From assembly GCA_017853385.1 (NCBI GenBank), contig JAFMJR010000003.1:1-63319 (forward strand): DNA of 63,319 nt, read 5' to 3'. This document shows, in pieces, positions 8,099-16,708 of the stretch. Position 1 is the first letter of the stretch. Each line of letters starts with the position of its first letter. The position numbers and the translations under genes are program-made. The notes below the pieces were generated by a model. The model was not told the DNA's origin. It saw only the letters and a list, made by a program, of their open reading frames with translations, and ran no database searches. The stretch is from Ilumatobacteraceae bacterium. Its GTDB lineage: Bacteria; Actinomycetota; Acidimicrobiia; Acidimicrobiales; Ilumatobacteraceae.

Positions 8099-8881
8099 AT
8101 GATTAGCGACACTCTCATTACATCGGCATTAGTCATCGTTGGTTGCATGGTGGGAATGTGGTTATTGAGTGTGATCCTGAAGAATGCCTCAATTGTCGAC
8201 ATTTTCTGGGGGTTAGGGTTTGTCATCGTTGCTTGGGCAAGCGCCATTCAGGTGGATTCAATCTCTCCAGTGGGCAAGGTTCTCGTCTCCCTTGTCAGCC
8301 TTTGGGGGCTCAGGCTTTCAACATATTTGTGGATTCGTAATCACGGTAAGCCTGAAGACTTTCGTTATGTTGCAATGCGCAAGCATTACGGCCCAAAGTT
8401 TGTGTACATCAGTCTCGTCACGGTGTTTTTATTGCAGGGCTTGATCATGATGATTGTGTCACTACCTGTTCAAATTGGTGTGGCTGATAGCGACACAAGC
8501 ATCTCGGCGTTGTCTGTAATCGGCATTGCCATATTTGCATTGGGTATCTTTTTTGAAGCAGTTGGCGACTGGCAGCTAGCCGCGTTTAAGCGAGATGCGA
8601 ATAATGCAGGCAAAGTGATGCAAACAGGGCTATGGAAATACACCCGGCACCCGAACTATTTCGGAGACGCATGCGTGTGGTGGGGAATTGGAATTATTGC
8701 CTTGGGAGCAAGTTGGGGCTGGGTAGGGCTAGTTGGAAGTTTGCTCATGAACATTTTCCTCGTTCGTGTTTCGGGGGTCCCAATGCTGGAGCGTTCAATG
8801 TCAAAACGTCGACCTGGTTACGAAGAGTACAAACAGCGCACCAGCAGTTTTGTCCCGCGCCCGCCTAAGAAAAATATTTAG
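8099..8881 (+). CDS. DUF1295 / steroid 5-alpha-reductase-like membrane protein
   Basis: An integral membrane protein of 260 residues with about six or seven hydrophobic helices. The family signature is NASIVDIFWGLGFV near the N-terminus and, in the C-terminal half, GLWKYTRHPNYFGDACVWWG followed by RPGYEEYKQRTSSFVP. It is related to steroid reductase and isoprenylcysteine methyltransferase folds, where the C-terminal HPNYF segment binds cofactor. The actual reaction in bacteria is not established. It overlaps the convergent GGDEF-EAL gene by 4 nt. Confidence 0.85.
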   Translation: MISDTLITSALVIVGCMVGMWLLSVILKNASIVDIFWGLGFVIVAWASAIQVDSISPVGKVLVSLVSLWGLRLSTYLWIRNHGKPEDFRYVAMRKHYGPKFVYISLVTVFLLQGLIMMIVSLPVQIGVADSDTSISALSVIGIAIFALGIFFEAVGDWQLAAFKRDANNAGKVMQTGLWKYTRHPNYFGDACVWWGIGIIALGASWGWVGLVGSLLMNIFLVRVSGVPMLERSMSKRRPGYEEYKQRTSSFVPRPPKKNI

Positions 8882-11163
8882 CGCGGGTTGCGTCCGCGCA
8901 GTTTTGACCACTCACCAAATTGGGTGAGTGATGCAACCGTTGAGCCAATTGACTCCGGCGGAACTGGGTGGCTGATTAGATAACCCTGCGCCTTTGCACA
9001 GCGCAATTCAGCTAGTGCTTGTAGTTGGCGCACACTTTCTACACCCTCAGCAACCATGTCAAGGCCTAAGGAATCACCCATCGCAATGATCGTGCGCACA
9101 AGCGATCGTGCGCCTAAATCATCTGCAACGCCATGTACAAAGGATCGGTCAATCTTGAGGCGTTGAATTGGAAACTTTTGTAACAGCGAAAGCGAAGAGT
9201 AACCGGTGCCAAAATCGTCAATGGCAATTCGAACTCCAATAGCGCACAACTTGGTCAGGGTTTCTAGGGCTTGATCGGGTTGCGCAATCATGACGCCTTC
9301 GGTGACCTCAAGCCATAACTGTTCTGGGGCAATATGTGAGCGAAGCAATGCTTCATGCACTACAGGGACAAAATTTGGGTCGTGAAGCTGACGCGGGCTC
9401 ACGTTCACCGACATGGTGGCTTCACGGCTACAAATGCCTTCGTTGATCCAGCCGCGTAGGTGGGTGAGAGCCTCAAGAAGTGCCCACGCTCCGATTGGAA
9501 CAATGGTTCCCGTTTCTTCAGCAATGGGAATGAATTCAGCGGGCGAAATGATGCTGCCGTCGTCACGGGTCCAACGCATAAGTGCTTCAAAACCGACAAC
9601 GTCACCCAACTCAACATCGACAATTGGCTGATGAACAAGTCTTAGCTCTCGTCGTTCAAGTGCGCGGTAGAGCGCTGTTTCAACGGAAAGGCGTTGGGTT
9701 ACTCGCTCAAGCATTGATTCATCGAAAATTGCAACACAATTTCTCCCTGCATCTTTCGCGCGATACATGGCTGTATCTGCATGACGCAACAGATCATCGG
9801 CGGTTGCCGAAATGCCTTTTTGAAATGTGGCAACACCAATACTGGTCGACACAAATACATCTCCCTGTCGCAGCGACAGTGGTTCGTTGAAGCTATTCAA
9901 GATGGTGTCAGCAACGATCATGGCATCGCTGGCGCCACGAGTGCCTGGGTCAAGAATCACAAATTCATCCCCTGAAATACGACCAACAATGCACCTTTGC
10001 GGAAGGGCATTGCGCAAGCGTTGGGCAACAGCAACAAGCACATTGTCACCAGCTTGGTGGCCGAGAGAATCGTTGATGTTTTTGAAACGGTCAACGTCAA
10101 TGAAGAGCACTGTTGGGTGTCGTTGATCTTGTTCCGCGAATTCAAGTGCGTTTTGCACATGTGACAACATCAGGCTTCTATTTGGCAACCCCGTAAGAGC
10201 ATCGGTTTGTGCCGAATGAATCAAAGTCCGTTGCATTGATGCATTAGTTCGCACTGCATGAATTACACGAGCGGTCACAGCAATAGTGAGTACGAAAACT
10301 GAAACAGCGCGAACAGTGCGGTCAACGCTGTCGGCGGCTTCGGTAAGAGCAAGCACAACCACTGGAATTGTGAGCGCAGCAGTAGTGACAATTAATCGCC
10401 CAAGAAGCGGTCGCTGCGTGCGGACAGAACCATGTTCGGTAATCGTTGAAATTGATTGATGCACAAACGCGGCCGAGCACAGAAACAAGCACAGTACGTA
10501 AGCGGCATTGATGAACTGTTCATCCAGTTCCACGCGACCGGAGTCGTTCGCGGCGTAGAGGAAATCACCTAGAAGAGTAAATGTAATTGCGCCTGCAATA
10601 AGCCAAACGGCGGGTGTGCGATCTGCATCTCCAAATAACAATGTTGCGAGCGAAAACAGAACGACTGAGCTAAACGCCAGCGTCGCTCCCTGAATTCCGG
10701 TTACAACAACAGATGAAGTGCTGGCGTCAAATGTTGGTTGTAAAAAAATTACCCAAATCAAAAACCATGAACCAAGAGCAACAATCAAGCCATCACCGAG
10801 CACGCTGAGCGGGTCGTTTCCGATCCGGCGGCGAATAATGAGCAAAAGTCCACCTGCGAGTGTTATTTGAACAACCAGAAACAACGATTCAGGAACTGCT
10901 TGCAAGGAAGCCGTGTCAAGGTTGTTGTCCAAAATCTGAGCGATTGTTGATGCGGTAGCAATAACGAATAGGGCTGGCCACAGCAGACGATCAGGCTTGT
11001 TGAACTTGGCAGAAATCGCGAGGAACACAACAATCTGGACCGTTGCTGCCAGATAGGCGAAATTGCTAAATGACGAAGAACCGCTGAGAGCAACGCATGC
11101 AGAAAGCGCTACGCCGACGCCGGCAAGTACCCAAGAAAGGCGTGAAATAGGCGCAGAATTCAC
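8878..11163 (-). CDS. Membrane GGDEF-EAL protein (c-di-GMP turnover)
   Basis: A 761-residue protein with about nine N-terminal hydrophobic helices (to about residue 310), then a GGDEF domain (TDALTGLPNRSLM, IDVDRFKNINDSLGH, signature SGDEF) and a C-terminal EAL domain (GFEALMRW, EVTEGVMI, IAIDDFGTGYSSLSLL, KIDRSFVHG). The EAL residues for metal binding and catalysis look intact, so phosphodiesterase activity is likely. The GGDEF signature has Ser for the first Gly, still compatible with cyclase activity in some proteins; the upstream inhibitory RxxD site is absent. The start is GTG preceded by a leaderless -10. It is the only second-messenger enzyme in the window and has no operon partner. 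Confidence 0.93.
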   Translation of the reverse strand: MNSAPISRLSWVLAGVGVALSACVALSGSSSFSNFAYLAATVQIVVFLAISAKFNKPDRLLWPALFVIATASTIAQILDNNLDTASLQAVPESLFLVVQITLAGGLLLIIRRRIGNDPLSVLGDGLIVALGSWFLIWVIFLQPTFDASTSSVVVTGIQGATLAFSSVVLFSLATLLFGDADRTPAVWLIAGAITFTLLGDFLYAANDSGRVELDEQFINAAYVLCLFLCSAAFVHQSISTITEHGSVRTQRPLLGRLIVTTAALTIPVVVLALTEAADSVDRTVRAVSVFVLTIAVTARVIHAVRTNASMQRTLIHSAQTDALTGLPNRSLMLSHVQNALEFAEQDQRHPTVLFIDVDRFKNINDSLGHQAGDNVLVAVAQRLRNALPQRCIVGRISGDEFVILDPGTRGASDAMIVADTILNSFNEPLSLRQGDVFVSTSIGVATFQKGISATADDLLRHADTAMYRAKDAGRNCVAIFDESMLERVTQRLSVETALYRALERRELRLVHQPIVDVELGDVVGFEALMRWTRDDGSIISPAEFIPIAEETGTIVPIGAWALLEALTHLRGWINEGICSREATMSVNVSPRQLHDPNFVPVVHEALLRSHIAPEQLWLEVTEGVMIAQPDQALETLTKLCAIGVRIAIDDFGTGYSSLSLLQKFPIQRLKIDRSFVHGVADDLGARSLVRTIIAMGDSLGLDMVAEGVESVRQLQALAELRCAKAQGYLISHPVPPESIGSTVASLTQFGEWSKLRGRNPR

Positions 11164-11170
11164 TTGGCAA

Positions 11171-11176
11171 ACGGTA
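11171..11176 (-). promoter_or_regulatory. Leaderless -10 element, GGDEF-EAL gene
   Basis: TACCGT on the minus strand lies 7 nt (ttgccaa) before the GTG start codon, without a Shine-Dalgarno sequence. Confidence 0.45.
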
Positions 11177-11215
11177 CAGCATCCCTTTTCAGTAACAGAG
11201 GATGGGTTAGCGTTT

Positions 11216-11244
11216 AAGCAGGGCGGAGAACCCTAAGGCTGCTT
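11216..11244 (+). other. Possible small hairpin in a 108-bp divergent gap
   Basis: The gap between the GGDEF-EAL start and the hypothetical gene contains AAGCAG and CTGCTT as a 6-bp inverted repeat with GG/CC pairing inside the loop. It could be a 5' leader hairpin for the rightward gene. The stem is short and may be chance. Nothing else is evident in this gap apart from the leaderless -10 and the GGAG before the next gene. Confidence 0.25.
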
Positions 11245-11271
11245 TTGCGGCCTGTTTTGGAGTTCCCATAC

Positions 11272-11877
11272 ATGTTCGTTACCCGCCACTCTCCAGTTAC
11301 CGATTCGGTACTCAAGGATCAGTTGTGGACCCTGTATGCGCGTGCATATTCGCGCACCGCCGAAGAAGAAGTAACGCATGAAATGCTCGACCGAATTGAA
11401 TTCAATGACCAGCTTTCTGATGCCACCAATCGTGCTTGGGTGGTGTGGGAAGACAATTTGCCGGTCGCGATGACATTGATTGCAACCGATGTAAGGCGAA
11501 CGCGTTGGCTGAGTGAGCACTATTTCAAAAAGAATTATCCCGATCAGTTTGCTCAAAATCGAGTGCATTACGTGGTCTGGGCTGTTGTTGACCCTGCGTA
11601 TGTGACCAAAGGCGTGAGCATGTTTATGGCTAGGCAAGCCATGGCGGTTGAGGCACGTGAAGGATCGCTACTGGTGTTTGATATGCCAGAGTCCAATCAG
11701 CCACACGCTGAAGGTGGCGCGGCAGAACTGATGCATCGCATGGCACGACAGGTTGGAGGGGCAAGTCTGCTTCCGTTAACTGTGCAGCGCTATTACGCAC
11801 TTGACTTCTCGCAGTCAAAAGTTGAAACACAAAATACGGCCGAATCAACGGCGCAATCAGTATCTGAACTGGCTTAA
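11272..11877 (+). CDS. Unrecognised protein, possibly GNAT-like fold
   Basis: A soluble protein of about 201 residues that I do not recognise. The strand-rich centre (RAWVVWEDNLPVAMTLIATD, then VHYVVWAVVDPAYVTKGVSM) and a following helix plus LLVFDMPESNQ recall an acyltransferase fold, but no acetyl-CoA loop of the QxxGxG/A type is obvious. The last 25 residues are Ser/Thr/Gln-rich and probably disordered. The ATG at 11272 is preceded by GGAG at a 9-nt distance, so the track start at 11245 is not used. It lies just upstream of phoH, 33 bp apart, and may be co-transcribed. Confidence 0.7.
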   Translation: MFVTRHSPVTDSVLKDQLWTLYARAYSRTAEEEVTHEMLDRIEFNDQLSDATNRAWVVWEDNLPVAMTLIATDVRRTRWLSEHYFKKNYPDQFAQNRVHYVVWAVVDPAYVTKGVSMFMARQAMAVEAREGSLLVFDMPESNQPHAEGGAAELMHRMARQVGGASLLPLTVQRYYALDFSQSKVETQNTAESTAQSVSELA

Positions 11878-11910
11878 ACACCAATAAATCCCGCTAGATT
11901 TGTCAGCGGT

Positions 11911-12855
11911 ATGGGAGTCACGTTTGTTGTGCCTGGCGCACATCTCATGAGCGGGCTTCTTGGTGAGCGTGATGAGCACCTGCGTTTCATTGAAAATGAA
12001 TTTGAAGATGTAGCCATTCGTGTTCGTGGCAATGAAGTCTCCATTTCTGGCCCTCAGGCCGATGTAGTTGCGAGACTGTTCGAAGAGTTGACTTCGTTAT
12101 TGCAGCGCGGAGAATCACTGGATAGGTCAGTGCTTTCACGTTCCATCGTGATGGTTCAAGCAAACGAAAAGCCAAGCCAAATTTTGACTGCGGATATTTT
12201 GCGCACGAGCAGCGGCAAAAATGTACGCGCCAAGACATCGGGCCAGCGCAAATATGTAGAGGCGATTCGCGACAATGTGATCACTTTTGGTATCGGACCT
12301 GCTGGAACTGGAAAGAGTTGGTTGGCAGTTGCCATGGCAGTGCTTGCGCTTAATCAAAAGCGTGTGCAGAGAATCATTTTGACTAGACCAGCAGTTGAAG
12401 CAGGCGAGAGGTTGGGGTTTCTCCCAGGAGACTTGACGGCGAAGATTGATCCGTATTTGCGCCCGTTGTATGACGCGCTTCACGACATGGTTGGTGCCGA
12501 AACTGCAAAAATATATTTGGAAAAGCAAATTGTTGAAGTTGCTCCACTTGCCTTCATGCGTGGTCGCACCTTAAACAACAGTTTCGTCATTTTGGACGAA
12601 GCTCAAAACACCACTCCAGAGCAAATGAAAATGTTCCTCACACGCATTGGTTTTGGTTCAAAGGTTGTTGTTACCGGTGACACCACTCAGGTTGACGTTC
12701 CAGATGGTCGCAGTGGGTTGCTTGGCGTAGAGCGCGTGTTGACTGGAATCAAGGACCTGACGTTTGTGCATCTAGACGCAAATGATGTGGTCAGGCACAG
12801 AATCGTTGCCGACATTGTTGCTGCCTATGAAAAGCAAGTGCCATCACATGGCTGA
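11911..12855 (+). CDS. phoH: PhoH-like ATPase
   Basis: A cytosolic P-loop NTPase of 314 residues, related to the helicase core; members are linked to RNA metabolism and commonly sit beside ybeY. The Walker A motif is GPAGTGKSWLA, the Walker B region VILDEAQNTTPEQMKMFLTR, and the sensor GSKVVVTGDTTQVD. The N-terminal KH-like segment (about residues 1-85) has RGNEVSISG. It overlaps ybeY by 8 nt. A TAGATT lies 10 nt before the ATG, so the leader is very short or absent. Confidence 0.93.
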   Translation: MGVTFVVPGAHLMSGLLGERDEHLRFIENEFEDVAIRVRGNEVSISGPQADVVARLFEELTSLLQRGESLDRSVLSRSIVMVQANEKPSQILTADILRTSSGKNVRAKTSGQRKYVEAIRDNVITFGIGPAGTGKSWLAVAMAVLALNQKRVQRIILTRPAVEAGERLGFLPGDLTAKIDPYLRPLYDALHDMVGAETAKIYLEKQIVEVAPLAFMRGRTLNNSFVILDEAQNTTPEQMKMFLTRIGFGSKVVVTGDTTQVDVPDGRSGLLGVERVLTGIKDLTFVHLDANDVVRHRIVADIVAAYEKQVPSHG

Positions 12856-13450
12856 TTCTCGACCGGGTAGTTCCAAACCAAGACGCATTGGTGGCGATGG
12901 CGAAATAGAAGTGTTCATGGCAGATGAGCAAACAGATGTATTGCTCGACCTATCAAGATGGCAAACACTTGCACAGCAGGTGCTTCGTGCAGAAGGTGTC
13001 AAAGGTTCCAGCGAACTTACGGTGATGTTCATCGATGAAAGCACGATGGCCGAGATGAATAAGCAATACATGGGGAAGTCATACGCAACCGATGTGTTGT
13101 CGTTTCCGCTCGATGCCGTAGAGGCGACACGCACTCCCGGGCCTGGAGCCATGTCAAAAAGTCCAGAACCTTCTCCGCTTGATGTGTCAGATCTTCCGCT
13201 GCTTCTTGGCGATGTAGTGATCTGCCCAAGTGTTGCAATTGCTCAGGCCCCCCGTCATGCAGGCAACGTTGATGATGAAATAGCATTGTTACTTGTACAT
13301 GGAATACTTCACGTTCTTGGGAACGATCACGACACCCCTGAAGCCGAAGCAGCAATGCATGCGCTGGAACGTAAGCATCTTGAGGCCTTTCACTGGGGCC
13401 ATGAAACTCCCGTCGGCTTTCGACACATTCAAGAAGTAGAGAATTCATGA
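12848..13450 (+). CDS. ybeY: Endoribonuclease YbeY
   Basis: A zinc-dependent RNase for 16S rRNA 3' maturation and ribosome quality control. The catalytic motif HGILHVLGNDHD (H3xH5xH) is intact, and MGKSYATDVLSFPLD is the family's substrate-binding strand. About 25 residues (TRTPGPGAMSKSPEPSPLDV) are inserted between that strand and GDVVICPSVA. The ATG at 12848 overlaps phoH; starts at 12911 (GTG) or 12917 (ATG) would remove a low-complexity N-terminal extension and may be the true ones. The stop overlaps the CNNM start (ATGA). Confidence 0.92.
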   Translation: MADSRPGSSKPRRIGGDGEIEVFMADEQTDVLLDLSRWQTLAQQVLRAEGVKGSSELTVMFIDESTMAEMNKQYMGKSYATDVLSFPLDAVEATRTPGPGAMSKSPEPSPLDVSDLPLLLGDVVICPSVAIAQAPRHAGNVDDEIALLLVHGILHVLGNDHDTPEAEAAMHALERKHLEAFHWGHETPVGFRHIQEVENS

Positions 13451-14727
13451 TCTTTGCGAAAACACCAACAGCAATTGATTATTGGATGCTCATTGCAATT
13501 GCAGCCATCTTGGTGGTGCTCATTTTCTTGTCGCTTGCAGAAATGAGTCTCTCTCAACTCACTAAACCACGTGCCGCAGCTTTGGCAGAAAAGGGTGCGA
13601 AGTCTGGCAAGGCTCTAGTTCGATTAGCTGCTGAGCCAACGATGTGGGTGAACCCGCTATTGCTCACGGTCAATGTTTGTCAAACGGTGCAAGCAACACT
13701 TATGGGAATAGTTTCTGGCCGACTATTTGGCCCTGCTGGTGTTGCGGTAGGTGTGGTCATCAACGTGATGCTGTTTTTCGTACTTGCTGAAGCTGTTCCA
13801 AAAACTTATGCACTGTTAAACCCAGTGCGAGGGGCAACCACAACTGCTCGACCCGTTTCTTTGTTGGTTCGCTTTTGGCCTTTGCGAGCTGCTTCAACGG
13901 TGTTGATCAAGTTGACCAATGTCATTGTGAAGGGCGAAGGATTAAAGCAAGGCCCATTTATTGGTGAACAGGAATTCCTTGGCATAGTTGAGGCTGCCGC
14001 ACAGGACAGTGTCATCGAACATGAAGAGCGCGAACTCATTGAGTCAATTATTGAATTTGGCGACACCGTAGTGCGAGAGATCATGGTGCCCCGCCCTGAT
14101 GCGGTGTTCATTGATAGCGATCTCACTATCACGCAAGCTTTAGACAAAGCAGTGGAAGACGGTTTTAGTCGACTGCCCGTTCTGCGTAAAGATGACGACG
14201 ATGTAGATGACGTGATCGGAATCGTTTACGTAAAAGATTTAGTTATCGCAGAACGAAAGGGAGATGGAGCTTCTCCAATAACTCCGCTCATTCGCGAGGT
14301 TGAAGTGGTGCCTGAAAACAAGCTTGTTGCAGATCTCATGCGCAGCATGCAGGCGAACAAATTCCACATGGTGATGGTCGCTGATGAATACGGAATCATT
14401 GTGGGTCTAGCAACGCTTGAAGACTGCTTAGAGGAATTGGTCGGTGAGATTGTTGACGAACACGACGATGAGGACCTTTCGCTGCAAACGCTGCCAAACG
14501 GTGACTATTTGGTCATCGGTTCAATGCCGATATCTCGACTAAACGACGAGCTGGAAATGAAAGTCCCGGAAACCGAATATGACACCATCGGCGGGTTCAT
14601 TTTCGGCATGCTTGGGCACGTGCCAGTGCAAGGTGAGTCGGTGGACTACGACGGTTGGAGAATCAGCACCGAGCAACTTGATGGTCGTCGCATCCAACAA
14701 GTTCGCATCAGCGCCATTACCGCATAA
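13447..14727 (+). CDS. CNNM/CorC (HlyC) family membrane protein with CBS domains
   Basis: A protein of 426 residues with an N-terminal DUF21/CNNM membrane domain (helices near 13-33, 78-125; AEMSLSQLTKPRAAALAE), a CBS pair (IMVPRPDAVFIDSDLTI, FSRLPVLRKDDDDVDDVIGIVYVKDL, and MVADEYGIIVGLATLEDCLEELVGEIVDEHD) and a C-terminal CorC_HlyC domain. The family is linked to magnesium or cobalt efflux and Mg-ATP sensing. The phoH-ybeY-CNNM order is classical; in many bacteria era follows, but here era is 12 kb away. Confidence 0.92.
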   Translation: MIFAKTPTAIDYWMLIAIAAILVVLIFLSLAEMSLSQLTKPRAAALAEKGAKSGKALVRLAAEPTMWVNPLLLTVNVCQTVQATLMGIVSGRLFGPAGVAVGVVINVMLFFVLAEAVPKTYALLNPVRGATTTARPVSLLVRFWPLRAASTVLIKLTNVIVKGEGLKQGPFIGEQEFLGIVEAAAQDSVIEHEERELIESIIEFGDTVVREIMVPRPDAVFIDSDLTITQALDKAVEDGFSRLPVLRKDDDDVDDVIGIVYVKDLVIAERKGDGASPITPLIREVEVVPENKLVADLMRSMQANKFHMVMVADEYGIIVGLATLEDCLEELVGEIVDEHDDEDLSLQTLPNGDYLVIGSMPISRLNDELEMKVPETEYDTIGGFIFGMLGHVPVQGESVDYDGWRISTEQLDGRRIQQVRISAITA

Positions 14728-14731
14728 CGAC

Positions 14732-14737
14732 TATCGT
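14732..14737 (+). promoter_or_regulatory. Leaderless -10 element, SDR gene
   Basis: TATCGT lies 7 nt before the ATG at 14745, in the 17-bp gap after the CNNM gene. The same cTATcGTcgggcg text recurs, with one change, before gap at 59213. Confidence 0.45.
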
Positions 14738-14744
14738 CGGGCGA

Positions 14745-15494
14745 ATGGACATTTCGCTTAACGGAAAAGTTGCGTTGATCACTGGCGGATCTCGAGGAAT
14801 TGGTTTGGCAATTGCCAAATCATTTGCAGAATCTGGTGCAAAAGTAATGATCACATCGCGCAAGGAAGACGCCCTGGCAAAAGCTAAAGCAGAAATTGGC
14901 GGAGAAACCGAATTCATTGCTGGCAATGCTGGTGACACAGTTTTTGCAAAGGATTGTGTTCAATCAACGATTGAGCGATTCGGAAAAATTGACATTTTTG
15001 TAAATAACGCCGCAACAAATCCGTATGCGGGTCCAACGCTGGATGTAAGCGAAGGGCAGTTTGATAAGACATTTCAAGTGAACCTACGTGGACCGCTGTT
15101 TTGGTGTTCACAAGTGTGGAGTCAATGGATGCGTGAAAACCCCGGTGTCATGATCAATATTGCTTCGGTTGGTGGATTGCGTGCCGAGGGCAGTCTTGGT
15201 GTGTACAACTTGACTAAAGCAGCCCTCATTCATCTCACTCGACAGCTGGCAGGAGAGCTTGGCCTCACTCGCGTGGTTGGTATTGCACCAGGATTAGTTA
15301 AAACCGACTTTGCTCAGATGCTTGTAGATAATTATGGAGATTCACTCGCAAAGCGTCTGCCTCGTAAACGGCTCGGAGAGCCACAAGACATTGCGAATCT
15401 TGCAACTTTCCTTGCCTCTGATGCCGCAAGCTGGATTACTGGTGAGACTTATGTAATTGACGGTGGAGCTGGGGTTGCTTCTGGTGCAATGTGA
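14745..15494 (+). CDS. Short-chain dehydrogenase/reductase
   Basis: NAD(P)-dependent oxidoreductase of 249 residues: cofactor loop TGGSRGIG (about 14-21), NNAATNPYAG, serine in NIASVGG, YNLTKAA catalytic pair and the terminal VIDGGAG. It resembles FabG-like reductases used with acyl-CoA or sterol substrates. The substrate is unknown. Its 3' end overlaps the convergent MFS gene by 46 nt, unusually long, but both frames are well conserved in these regions. Confidence 0.86.
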   Translation: MDISLNGKVALITGGSRGIGLAIAKSFAESGAKVMITSRKEDALAKAKAEIGGETEFIAGNAGDTVFAKDCVQSTIERFGKIDIFVNNAATNPYAGPTLDVSEGQFDKTFQVNLRGPLFWCSQVWSQWMRENPGVMINIASVGGLRAEGSLGVYNLTKAALIHLTRQLAGELGLTRVVGIAPGLVKTDFAQMLVDNYGDSLAKRLPRKRLGEPQDIANLATFLASDAASWITGETYVIDGGAGVASGAM

Positions 15495-16708
15495 TTTCGA
15501 ACTTCGCGAAACAGTGTTGGACCACCAATAGCAAGTGCGCTTAGACAGATTACTGCTGCAACGATAAACGGCATCCTTAAATTTGTTGCATAAGCGATTT
15601 GGCCGCCAATTAACGCGCCAATTCCAATAGAACCGGTTCCGATAAATCGATACACGCTATTCACACGGCCGAACAACTCAGAGGGAATTACTCGCTGACG
15701 AAGCGAGACCGTAACCACATTCCACGTTGTTCCTGCAAGCCCCATGAGTGATGCAGCAATTGCAATAGCCCAAACATATGGAAAGAAAAAATAGATAATT
15801 CCGACAAATCCAAAAACAAAGTACGAGTAAATGATTGATTGCGCGACACCCAGTTTCTTTGCAATGCGATCACCTAGTAAGCCGCCAAGTATTGAACCAA
15901 TCGCAGTGAGTGCAAGCAGGAAGCCGTAAGCCCTTCCGGTTACGCCCAGTTCTTCTGCTGCATATTTCACGAAGATTGCATCACCGAACATCGCAGTCAT
16001 ATTGGTGATACCAAGCATGATGGCCAAGGTGCGAATCAGCCGGTTGTTCCACAGCCATGCAAGTCCTTCCTTTAGGTCTGCCAAAAAAGTCGGTTGTTGA
16101 ATATTGGTGGATGCATCTGGGGCATCCTTTTTGGGCAAGCGAATGCTGGCTACCAGCACTGCGGCAAGTGCAAAAGATGCAGCATCAACTCCGAAAGGAA
16201 CCCCAACGGCAACAACAAAGGCCCATGCTCCAAGAGGTAATCCGATGAAGGTGTTTGTAATGAGCTCAAGGCTCGACAGCCTGCCGTTGGCTTTTTCTAG
16301 AAGACGTTCCGGGACGATTTGGGGGAGAAAGGCTTGTGCCGACATATCAAAGATCACTTCGCAACACCCAACGCCAATCAGAATCACCATAAATGTCCAG
16401 ATGGAAAGGGAGCCGACCGCAGCAGAAATTGCGATGATGCCAAAGAGAATTGCCCGAATGATGTTTGCTACCACCATGAGCTTTCTTCGATCAAAGCGGT
16501 CGATGTACACGCCAGCAGGTAGCGACAGAACCAACCATGGAATCATTGAGCTAAAACTCACTCCCGCAATCAGTCGTTCGTCAGACGTAAGGGACAGGGT
16601 GAGCAGTGGGGCTGCGGCATGAACCATGCCGTCACCGATGTTTGAAACTCCACTTGCAACAAATTGACGCCAGTAATTCGAAGGCAATCGGGTTTGATCT
16701 TGGTTCAT
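15449..16708 (-). CDS. MFS transporter, EntS-like
   Basis: An integral membrane exporter of 419 residues with 12 predicted helices. YIDRFDRRKLMVVANIIRA is the conserved cytoplasmic loop between helices 2 and 3, and GGLLGDRIAKKLG the second such loop. It resembles the enterobactin exporter/macrolide efflux branch. Its start overlaps the menE stop by 4 nt, so it is transcribed with menE. The physiological substrate is unknown. Confidence 0.87.
   Translation of the reverse strand: MNQDQTRLPSNYWRQFVASGVSNIGDGMVHAAAPLLTLSLTSDERLIAGVSFSSMIPWLVLSLPAGVYIDRFDRRKLMVVANIIRAILFGIIAISAAVGSLSIWTFMVILIGVGCCEVIFDMSAQAFLPQIVPERLLEKANGRLSSLELITNTFIGLPLGAWAFVVAVGVPFGVDAASFALAAVLVASIRLPKKDAPDASTNIQQPTFLADLKEGLAWLWNNRLIRTLAIMLGITNMTAMFGDAIFVKYAAEELGVTGRAYGFLLALTAIGSILGGLLGDRIAKKLGVAQSIIYSYFVFGFVGIIYFFFPYVWAIAIAASLMGLAGTTWNVVTVSLRQRVIPSELFGRVNSVYRFIGTGSIGIGALIGGQIAYATNLRMPFIVAAVICLSALAIGGPTLFREVRNHIAPEATPAPPSIT

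Noticed and set aside
11216-11244. Hairpin before the unrecognised gene as a regulatory RNA
   Set aside because: The stem is only 6 bp with an irregular interior; kept as a weak feature only.
15449-15494. 46-nt convergent overlap as an assembly error
   Set aside because: Both C-termini look natural: VIDGGAGVASGAM for the SDR and a polar tail for the MFS protein. Long tail overlaps fit the compact genome.
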